Assembly (NCBI GenBank): GCA_016744555.1 | Contig: JADGED010000015.1 | Coordinates: 7,175 to 19,812 of the forward strand | DNA: 12,638 nt | Direction of reading: 5' to 3' | Source: Desulfuromonadaceae bacterium | GTDB taxonomy: Bacteria; Desulfobacterota; Desulfuromonadia; Desulfuromonadales; Geopsychrobacteraceae | Shown: in pieces, positions 7,219-12,638 of the stretch | Numbering within the stretch: the first letter of the stretch is position 1 | How the letters are laid out: the number at the start of each line of letters is the position of its first letter | Notes under the pieces: model-generated | The model's database searches: none | What the model saw: only the letters and a program-made list of their open reading frames with translations | Told to the model about the DNA's origin: nothing | Made by a program: the position numbers and the translations under genes

Positions 7219-7626
7219 TCAATCAAGTTGGCCTAATGCAACAGTTATTTCTTTTGGCAACTGCGGTCTACCAGTAGCACTAACCCCAGTGCCCACCACC
7301 CGAGCCTTAAGAACCAAAGTTCTTTCTGGCAACAAATAAATATCCTGAACAAATCGGTAACGCAATGGCGAAACACGTTCAAGAATAACACCAACCTCAA
7401 ATTTATCACCACTTTGGAGCGAATATTTATAATCAACTTCAGAGCGGATAACCACCAAACTGATACCACGTTGCACCAATTCGGAAAAATCTAGCCCAAG
7501 GGTTTTGATAAATTCGTGCCGACAGTGCTCAAGATAATTCAAGTAAACTGAATTATTTACATGCCCCTGCATATCACACTCATAATCTCTCACTTGAAAT
7601 CCTAGTGTAAACTGATATTGCTTCAT
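7219..7626 (-). CDS. Hotdog-fold acyl-CoA thioesterase (4HBT/YbgC-like)
   Basis: Small cytoplasmic enzyme of 135 residues, expected to hydrolyse an acyl-CoA or related thioester. The family motif is VRDYECDMQGHVNNSVYLNYLEHCR (12-36), in which Asp18 matches the catalytic aspartate of the 4-hydroxybenzoyl-CoA thioesterase group. RYRFVQDIY and KARVVGTGV are later strands of the hotdog fold. The ATG at 7626 is chosen. An in-frame TTG nine bases upstream would sit only three bases from GGAG, while the ATG is about eleven bases from it. The length is normal for YbgC/FadM-like proteins. The substrate cannot be told. It is divergent from the Rrf2 gene. Confidence 0.87.
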   Translation of the reverse strand: MKQYQFTLGFQVRDYECDMQGHVNNSVYLNYLEHCRHEFIKTLGLDFSELVQRGISLVVIRSEVDYKYSLQSGDKFEVGVILERVSPLRYRFVQDIYLLPERTLVLKARVVGTGVSATGRPQLPKEITVALGQLD

Positions 7627-7754
7627 ATCTTTCAATACTCCAAAAGGGTGGGTCTAGTTAACGAGAATAGGTGAATTAACCTGTATCTAGCCATAACTAA
7701 TGATCAAAATCAAATCGATACAATTAATCCCCCACTAAAGAGCGTGCTTTATTC

Positions 7755-7783
7755 TTGACAGTATTGGTGGTAATTCTTATATT
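7755..7783 (+). promoter_or_regulatory. Sigma70-type promoter for the Rrf2-larE gene run
   Basis: A consensus -35 TTGACA (7755-7760) is followed by exactly 17 bases and a -10 TATATT (7778-7783). Transcription would begin near 7790, about 25 bases before the Rrf2 start. The leader is short, so an Rrf2-family repressor could act here on its own promoter, though I could not identify its operator. Confidence 0.75.
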
Positions 7784-7814
7784 AGTCGCCATCATTAAAT
7801 ATCAAGGAGATTCA

Positions 7815-8291
7815 ATGAAACTATCCACCAAAAGTCGCTACGGCGTTCGTGCCCTGTTTGACATGGCATTTCATGCGGGCACATTGCCAGCGCAAATTAA
7901 AGATATTTCCCGCCGGCAAAACATTTCTCCTCGTTATTTGGAGCAGATTTTCCAGGACTTAAAGAAAGCGAGTTTACTAAAAAGTCGCCGGGGGCCGCAG
8001 GGTGGCTACAGTCTGGCAAAACCAGCGGAACAAATCACCATTAAAGAAATAATTCTAGCAGCCGAGGGAGAATTATTGTTGGTCAATTGTATCAAGGGCC
8101 GACGCAAAGAAGGTGAAGCACCACCTTCATGCGACTTTGACAACCAATGCCTGACCCAACATATTTGGAATGAAGGCAGTCGCATCCTTGGTGATTATTT
8201 TGAGTCTATAACCCTAAAAGATCTTTGCGATCAGGGGCAAGAGATGGGGCTCGAAAAAGAACTCGACCACCGCTTTATGTATTTCATCTAA
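7815..8291 (+). CDS. Rrf2 family (IscR-like) transcriptional regulator
   Basis: DNA-binding regulator of 158 residues. The start is ATG 7815 (MKLSTKSRYGVRAL), with AAGGAGA four bases upstream. A TTG 60 bases earlier in the same frame is actually the -35 box. The winged helix is clear: KDISRRQNISPRYLEQIFQDLKKA (29-52) as the helix-turn-helix and RRGPQGGYSLAKP (58-70) as the wing. Cys92, Cys106 and Cys112 stand where IscR holds its [2Fe-2S] cluster (Cys92, 98, 104), with an eight-residue insertion between the first two. His116 is nearby. It probably senses iron-sulfur, redox or sulfur status, by family knowledge. The target is likely its own operon. larE starts five bases after its stop, so the two are coupled. 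Confidence 0.88.
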   Translation: MKLSTKSRYGVRALFDMAFHAGTLPAQIKDISRRQNISPRYLEQIFQDLKKASLLKSRRGPQGGYSLAKPAEQITIKEIILAAEGELLLVNCIKGRRKEGEAPPSCDFDNQCLTQHIWNEGSRILGDYFESITLKDLCDQGQEMGLEKELDHRFMYFI

Positions 8292-8296
8292 CGACC

Positions 8297-9082
8297 ATGA
8301 GCTTAAGCTTCAAACACAAGCAGCTCATAGATTTTCTATCTAAACTCGACGCTATCGCCATAGCTTATTCAGGTGGGGTCGATTCTGCTCTGTTGCTAAA
8401 ATTAGCTTGTGATTGCTTAGGGGCAGAAAAAGTCATTGCCCTTACAGCAACAGCGCCAATATTACCGGATTCCGAAGCAGAACAAGGACGCCAATTTGCA
8501 GCGCAACTTGGCGTGACACAACACTTTATCCATAGCAACGCTTTAACCCTCAATGACTTCGTCGAGAACAGTGACCAACGTTGCTACCACTGCAAGTACA
8601 ATATTTTTTCCTTATTTTTGCAACACCTAAAGAAACCATATACATTGCTGGATGGTTCTAACTTTGATGACCTAGACGAATATCGCCCCGGAAGAGAAGC
8701 CCTGAACCAGCTGAAAATTTGCTCACCTTTGGCCGACGTAAAAATGACTAAAGCAGAGGTAAGAGAACTAAGCCAACAACTGAAACTTTCGACTTGGAAT
8801 AAAGTGGCATTTTCATGTCTAGCAACCAGGATACCTTACGGAACAAAAATTACTGCCAAACGACTACAACAGATAGACAATTGTGAAAATTGGCTGCGAC
8901 AGCAAGGTTTCAATAACTACCGAGTAAGGCATCACGGTCAATTGGCGCAAATTGAAGTGGAGGCGGCAGAGATAAATAAGCTAACAAGCGATCCACTACG
9001 TCAGCAACTAATAGAGGTAGTCAAAGGACAGGGTTTTAACAATGTCAGCGTAGACCTACAAGGGTACCGCAAAACGCTATAA
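8297..9082 (+). CDS. larE: LarE, ATP-dependent sulfur transferase, three-cysteine type
   Basis: PP-loop enzyme of 261 residues that adenylates the carboxylates of P2CMN and installs sulfur, making the precursor of the nickel-pincer (NPN) cofactor of lactate racemase and relatives. The start is ATG 8297. The frame is open further upstream inside the Rrf2 gene, but the ATG sits five bases after its stop and begins the usual N-terminus. SGGVDS (25-30) is the pyrophosphate-binding loop. CYHCK (96-100) and FSCLATRIPYG (172-182) are family signatures. Cys96, Cys99 and Cys174 form the trio that, in LarE of the Thermotoga type, binds a [4Fe-4S] cluster and lets sulfur be delivered catalytically. The classical Lactobacillus type instead sacrifices one Cys. 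No larB, larC or racemase gene is nearby. The ribosome site is poor, consistent with coupling to Rrf2. Confidence 0.88.
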   Translation: MSLSFKHKQLIDFLSKLDAIAIAYSGGVDSALLLKLACDCLGAEKVIALTATAPILPDSEAEQGRQFAAQLGVTQHFIHSNALTLNDFVENSDQRCYHCKYNIFSLFLQHLKKPYTLLDGSNFDDLDEYRPGREALNQLKICSPLADVKMTKAEVRELSQQLKLSTWNKVAFSCLATRIPYGTKITAKRLQQIDNCENWLRQQGFNNYRVRHHGQLAQIEVEAAEINKLTSDPLRQQLIEVVKGQGFNNVSVDLQGYRKTL

Positions 9083-9121
9083 ACAACTGAGATGGAAAGA
9101 AAACCAATACAGGAGTAATTC

Positions 9122-9544
9122 ATGCCCAAAAGTAGCGCCCTATTTGCGGTCTGTTTTGTCGCTGGAATGCTTGGCACACTTGCCACCACTTGGTTTCTGT
9201 GGGGATGTAACGAGATCAACATTTTCAACCTCATAAGGGTGGATTACCTGCAGCTTCCCGTCCGGCAGAACCTTTACAACAATTTGTTTACTGGTGGTTT
9301 TTGGGGATTGGGCTATTTTTTCACCGTCGGGGTTCCTCGCCACCGTCGCCACTGGATTCGCAAAGGTCTCTGGTTTTCCCTATTACCTGCATTAACTGCC
9401 ATTTTTTATCTCTACCCACAGACATACAACCTGGGAATGGCTGGTTTTGATCTAGGTATGTTAGCGCCACTGGTAATCGTATTTTCCAACCTAGCATGGG
9501 GTTTATTTACCGGTTTTTTTGCCCGTTTACTCTGGGGGCAATAG
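9122..9544 (+). CDS. Small four-helix membrane protein, function unknown
   Basis: I do not recognise this 140-residue protein. It has about four hydrophobic segments (roughly 5-28, 55-71, 82-99 and 111-139), separated by a periplasmic or cytoplasmic loop containing RVDYLQLPVRQNLYNN (39-54) and a basic loop PRHRRHWIRKG (72-82). By the positive-inside rule the basic loop should be cytoplasmic. ATG 9122 has AGGAG six bases upstream, a strong site. It lies 39 bases after larE and its stop is one base from the TTG start of the nuclease gene, so it is probably in the same transcript. No enzyme motif is visible. Confidence 0.75.
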   Translation: MPKSSALFAVCFVAGMLGTLATTWFLWGCNEINIFNLIRVDYLQLPVRQNLYNNLFTGGFWGLGYFFTVGVPRHRRHWIRKGLWFSLLPALTAIFYLYPQTYNLGMAGFDLGMLAPLVIVFSNLAWGLFTGFFARLLWGQ

Positions 9545-9545
9545 A

Positions 9546-10037
9546 TTGTTACGACAATCCATATTGGCAGCAATATTCCTAACCATATTAACCATTTCAG
9601 CCCATGCAGCAACGGTCAATGGTAAAGTTTTATGGATTTATGATGGTGATACAATCAAAGTTAAAGGTCTTGGCAAAGTACGCCTAATTGGCATAGATAC
9701 TCCCGAATACAATGCATCATCTCGAGACAATTTTTACACCAAAAAATATAATATCAAAGCTGAGCAGCTACGCAAGATTTCCCGTTTAGCGAAAAAGTAC
9801 AACCTCAAGCACGTCAAAGGAAAACGGGTTAAATTAGAATTTGACCGAACTAAAAAAGATAAGTATGACCGCCTTCTTGCTTACGTTTTTCTTCCTAATG
9901 GCACAATGTTAAACGAAAAACTACTAGAGAAGGGTCTAGCAACAGTTTTTCGGCGCTACAACTTCCGCCATAAAAAAGACTTTCTTCGCTTAGAAAAAAA
10001 AGCTAAAAAGAAAAAACTAGGAATTTGGCAACCGTAA
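9546..10037 (+). CDS. Secreted SNase-like thermonuclease
   Basis: Exported nuclease of 163 residues. The start chosen is TTG 9546, one base after the upstream stop, with GGGGG seven bases upstream. It is followed directly by a signal peptide (LLRQSILAAIFLTILTISAHA, residues 1-21), so a longer in-frame start at 9519 would put nine residues ahead of it. The SNase fold is clear: YDGDTIKV (32-39) gives the calcium ligand Asp35. VRLIGIDTPE (45-54) gives Arg46, Asp51 and Glu54. YDRLLAYVF (107-115) gives Arg109. These match Asp21, Arg35, Asp40, Glu43 and Arg87 of staphylococcal nuclease, so it should be active on DNA or RNA. The protein is very lysine-rich, especially at the C-terminus. It acts in the periplasm or outside the cell. 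Confidence 0.87.
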   Translation: MLRQSILAAIFLTILTISAHAATVNGKVLWIYDGDTIKVKGLGKVRLIGIDTPEYNASSRDNFYTKKYNIKAEQLRKISRLAKKYNLKHVKGKRVKLEFDRTKKDKYDRLLAYVFLPNGTMLNEKLLEKGLATVFRRYNFRHKKDFLRLEKKAKKKKLGIWQP

Positions 10038-10064
10038 CATCAGCACAAATGGAGTGTTAAAAGC

Positions 10065-11192
10065 ATGGAGTTCTTGACCTACCTGCAAACCATAATCGAT
10101 GAAACTATCCTTGGCATCAGCTTAACGCAATTCATCATCGCTTTTTTTATCTTTTTTACGGCACTAATCCTAAAGCGAATTATTGCCCATATTTTCACCA
10201 AAATAATTTTCAAAGCGACCCAAAAAACGTCCAGCAAGATGGACGAAATGCTTTTAAAAAACATCAATAAACCCGCTGAATTTTTAGTAGTTATCATTGG
10301 ATTTTATCTAGCTATTCAAGTGCTGCACCTACCTACGGAACCAACCAACCTAAACAAGTTGGGACACAATATTGTTCGAGTACTGATGACCTTCAACTTG
10401 GCGTGGTTTTGCTTTAACATGGTCGCCCTATTGGAGCACTGGTTGCAACACTGGGCCAGACATACCGAATCTACCCTTGACGATCATTTAGTCCCATTTA
10501 TCCGTAAAACCTTACGAATTTTTATCGTTTTCATTGCAATTCTTATGTTAGTGCAAAATCTTGGCTATTCAATCTCTGGGCTTCTAGCATCTCTAGGCCT
10601 CGGTGGACTAGCTATTGCGATGGCGGCAAAAGATAGTCTAGCAAATATTTTTGGTTCTATTATGATTCTCCTTGACCGCCCATTTGCTATTGGTGATTGG
10701 ATAAAAGCTGGCGACATGGAGGGAACCGTTGACGAAATCGGCTTTCGCTCTACCCGCATTCGTACCTTCGCAAAAACAGTAATTACCGTTCCAAACAGTA
10801 TATTAATGAATATGTCGATAGACAATTTCAGTCAAATGCCAAAGCGCAGAATCAAATTGTCGGTGGGCGTTACCTACGATACAACCCCTGCGCAGATGCG
10901 CCAAGCAGTCGCAACAATCAAACAATTGCTCCGCAACCATAGTGCCATTGATCAAGAGTTCTTTTTGGTTAATTTTACCGATTTTGGTGCATCATCCCTA
11001 GATATTATGGTCTATTGCTTCACTACCAGTACAAAATGGGATGAATACCTTGAAGCACGGGAGGATGTTTGTCTGCAAATAATGGAAAAGCTACATGAAC
11101 TTGGTCTGGACATCGCATTCCCAAGCCAGACATTGTATATGCCAGACATGAATCGAGCGGCGGGAGAAAAAGAGACAACAGGGGTAAATTAA
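10065..11192 (+). CDS. MscS family mechanosensitive channel, YnaI/YbdG-like
   Basis: Inner-membrane channel of 375 residues that should open under membrane tension. There are about five helices: 17-39, 72-90, 104-125, 146-167, and the pore helix with SGLLASLGLGGLAIAMAAKD (171-190). LANIFGSIMILLDRPFAIGDWI (192-213) leads into the beta domain, with VDEIGFRSTRIRTF and VPNSIL following. The C-terminal alpha/beta domain ends with GLDIAFPSQTLYM (347-359), usual in MscS-type channels with extra N-terminal helices, such as YnaI and YbdG. ATG 10065 has GGAG ten bases upstream. It begins 27 bases after the nuclease gene and is the last gene of the plus-strand run. It converges on the minus-strand gene at 11221. 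I see no clear terminator in the short gap. Confidence 0.9.
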   Translation: MEFLTYLQTIIDETILGISLTQFIIAFFIFFTALILKRIIAHIFTKIIFKATQKTSSKMDEMLLKNINKPAEFLVVIIGFYLAIQVLHLPTEPTNLNKLGHNIVRVLMTFNLAWFCFNMVALLEHWLQHWARHTESTLDDHLVPFIRKTLRIFIVFIAILMLVQNLGYSISGLLASLGLGGLAIAMAAKDSLANIFGSIMILLDRPFAIGDWIKAGDMEGTVDEIGFRSTRIRTFAKTVITVPNSILMNMSIDNFSQMPKRRIKLSVGVTYDTTPAQMRQAVATIKQLLRNHSAIDQEFFLVNFTDFGASSLDIMVYCFTTSTKWDEYLEAREDVCLQIMEKLHELGLDIAFPSQTLYMPDMNRAAGEKETTGVN

Positions 11193-11220
11193 AACGAACC
11201 TTTTGAGTACTAAGAGAGAA

Positions 11221-11676
11221 TCAACGTCCGGCGGTTAAATAGGCGTAAATAAGTTCATCTAAACTTGGCTCATAGCGAGTTCTACGCTGTTTAAATTTAT
11301 CGACAATAGGCTCTTCAACAATTTTTACCGGTTCTACAACAGCCGACTTCTGCTCTACCTGCTCCGTAGCCTCTTCGACCGGTGCAGCAGATGCAGGGCT
11401 GAGGGTAATGCCAAAAGTTGCAATCCGTTCGTCAAACTCCCCCTTAGTCAAGCGCCGCAACATCGCCTTATGTTGTTCTTTGGCTAAATCCTCGACCACC
11501 TTCTCTAAGTTTTCTACCTGCAGAATATCGGCGTAAGTGGTTTTCTGGGAAGAGACAATGGTGCCATCGTGATAAAGGAGAGTTATCAATTGGGGTTTTT
11601 TCAGACCACTATCCTCTGTCTGCACATGAAAACCAACGCCACGATAAGCTATATTATGATTAAATCCAACAATCAT
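11221..11676 (-). CDS. Conserved protein of unknown function
   Basis: 151 residues. The ATG at 11676 is preferred over the adjacent GTG because GAGG lies seven bases upstream of it. The N-terminal half carries a pattern I associate with an unnamed conserved family of this group of anaerobes: GFNHNIAYRGVGFHVQTEDSG (about 4-24), LITLLYHDGTIVSSQKTTYADI and then LAKEQHKAMLRRLTKGEFDE. A low-complexity linker of Glu, Val, Ala and Pro follows (about 92-125). The end is RRTRYEPSLDELIYAYLTAGR, a short conserved tail. There is no signal peptide, membrane helix or enzyme motif, so it is probably cytoplasmic. It lies 72 bases after the GerMN gene on the same strand. No function can be offered. Confidence 0.8.
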   Translation of the reverse strand: MIVGFNHNIAYRGVGFHVQTEDSGLKKPQLITLLYHDGTIVSSQKTTYADILQVENLEKVVEDLAKEQHKAMLRRLTKGEFDERIATFGITLSPASAAPVEEATEQVEQKSAVVEPVKIVEEPIVDKFKQRRTRYEPSLDELIYAYLTAGR

Positions 11677-11748
11677 CACACTACCTCAAACTAAAAAATT
11701 AATCCCACCACAAGACGGCAGAAACGAACAATGAAACCAATATTGACC

Positions 11749-12402
11749 CTATTCCTGCTGACTATCTCCGCCAGCTTGAATGAGCTCTTCGATAGTTAGC
11801 CCTTCATCGCCTTCAGCGACGGGTTGTGTCTCAACAGCGGGGACAAACGGTGGCTGACTAAAACTAAAATCGGCGTAAATGGGTTGGTCGATACGCACAT
11901 GCCCTTTTAACGTTTGCAACACCTTACCTTCGACCAAGATTTGTAGTTGTCGAATATAGGGGAAATTTTCGTTCAAACTATTAGCCATGCTGTAAATTGA
12001 CAACAATTCGGCCAAACTCCCTCCGGGATGAAAGTCTACCAAATGGCGTGAAAAGTCAACCCGCACCAGATCATTATCTAACTCAACTTCCAGCACTTTA
12101 GTCTCTTTCGGCAGCACTGCTATATTGTCAGAAACTGGCCCGGCAATCAGCCCCATGAGAAGATTACGAATACATTCGGCATCGTTATCGCAAACGATAA
12201 CTTCATAAGCTTCGGGGACAAGAAAATCTGCCGTTGGCGCAGCAAAATAAAGTTGAATTTCTCTGCGTACCGGCTCATCCGCAATAATCACCCTAACTTC
12301 TTCGGTTTGCTGCTGGTTTTTCTGAAAAAACCAACTAGCACCGTAGCCGAGGATTACTCCAACGATTAAAACGCCAACAAAGCCTATCAATATTTTTTTC
12401 AT
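11749..12402 (-). CDS. GerMN domain-containing protein
   Basis: 217 residues with an N-terminal membrane anchor (4-25, LIGFVGVLIVGVILGYGASWFF), so the rest is probably periplasmic. The GerMN domain runs from about 48 to 165. It includes EIQLYFAAPTADFLVPE, a helix RNLLMGLIAGP, then LEVELDNDLVRVDFSRHL, the GGSLAELLSIYSMANSL helix, and IRQLQILVEGK. The tail is acidic and low in complexity. The domain is named after spore germination protein GerM. In non-spore-formers it is linked to cell-envelope functions without a known reaction. It starts 19 bases after murI, with AGAGGG just upstream of the ATG, so it is cotranscribed with this peptidoglycan precursor gene. Confidence 0.85.
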   Translation of the reverse strand: MKKILIGFVGVLIVGVILGYGASWFFQKNQQQTEEVRVIIADEPVRREIQLYFAAPTADFLVPEAYEVIVCDNDAECIRNLLMGLIAGPVSDNIAVLPKETKVLEVELDNDLVRVDFSRHLVDFHPGGSLAELLSIYSMANSLNENFPYIRQLQILVEGKVLQTLKGHVRIDQPIYADFSFSQPPFVPAVETQPVAEGDEGLTIEELIQAGGDSQQE

Positions 12403-12421
12403 CGTGCCCTCTTAGCCATCA

Positions 12422-12638
12422 TCAACCAATAGTTACCTGCTTAACCGACCCCAGGCTGGTTCCTAAAAATGCCGCTCCAATTTGTTCAAACCGGGTCGGG
12501 ACATCGGTCACAAAAAAATCTCTACTACCATTTTCTTGTGGGTTCCCTAATCCCTGTTGAATAATTAGTTGCTGCACCGATTTTGCCGTTTCTGCTGCCG
12601 AGTCGACCATAGTAACATTACTACCTAGGACCTTAGCC
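12422..12638 (-). CDS. murI: Glutamate racemase, C-terminal part only
   Basis: Minus-strand frame open from the right edge to a stop at 12422, giving the last 71 residues or so of a gene that begins outside the window. The readable part is VTMVDSAAETAKSVQQL, then QQGLGNP, then FFVTDVPTRFEQIGAAFLG and a final LGSVKQVTI. These are the usual closing elements of MurI, which converts L-glutamate to D-glutamate for peptidoglycan. The catalytic cysteines lie outside this piece. An ATG inside it at 12610 is not a start, since the frame and family similarity continue upstream. It is followed by the GerMN gene after 19 bases. Confidence 0.82.
   Translation of the reverse strand, partial: AKVLGSNVTMVDSAAETAKSVQQLIIQQGLGNPQENGSRDFFVTDVPTRFEQIGAAFLGTSLGSVKQVTIG

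Noticed and set aside
8225..8296. Longer N-terminus for LarE reaching into the Rrf2 gene
   Set aside because: The extra 24 residues are an out-of-frame reading of Rrf2 codons and unlike LarE N-termini.
1..12638. CRISPR arrays, tRNA or rRNA genes, insertion sequences, prophage or defence genes
   Set aside because: Looked for by eye on both strands. No regular repeats, cloverleaf, transposase motifs or phage proteins were found.

Overview
The window looks like ordinary chromosome of a Gram-negative anaerobe. My best guess is the Desulfuromonadales or a close relative in the Desulfobacterota. Supporting signs are an LbtU-type outer-membrane porin, a DUF3793 gene under a Fur box, a murI-GerMN pair, LarE, and moderately low GC. 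This placement is inferred from gene content only. I see no phage, transposase, CRISPR array, tRNA or rRNA.

Left part (1-4255), all on the minus strand, is a metal-homeostasis block. In transcription order it holds a periplasmic DUF1007 protein, overlapped 4 bases by a NicO-family metal permease (a ZevAB-like pair). Next come an LbtU-type siderophore porin, a fur gene, and a DUF3793 gene cut by the window edge. Good Fur-box candidates lie upstream of lbtU, fur and DUF3793. Two exact TGTGA-N6-TCACA palindromes, as bound by Crp/Fnr-family regulators, lie upstream of lbtU and between the DUF1007 gene and the MFS gene. The fur gene is broken: two homopolymer runs are each one base short, and several conserved residues are changed. 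The rest of the protein is readable across both breaks.

Middle (4256-7635): a plus-strand MFS transporter and a CvfB-like S1 RNA-binding protein end at a strong bidirectional terminator. Facing them on the minus strand are a secreted protein made only of a chemoreceptor-type Cache-like domain and a small hotdog-fold acyl-CoA thioesterase.

Right part (7636-11192): a near-consensus sigma70 promoter drives a compact plus-strand run. It contains an Rrf2-family (IscR-like) regulator, LarE, a four-helix membrane protein of unknown function, a secreted SNase-like nuclease with a TTG start, and an MscS-family channel. LarE carries the three cysteines expected of the iron-sulfur type, and the Rrf2 protein also keeps three cysteines.

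Far right (11193-12638): a minus-strand run of murI (3' end only), a GerMN-domain protein and a conserved protein of unknown function.

No clearly new multi-gene system is visible. The most notable items are the broken fur with intact Fur boxes around it, the paired Crp/Fnr palindromes in the metal block, and the Rrf2-LarE pair.
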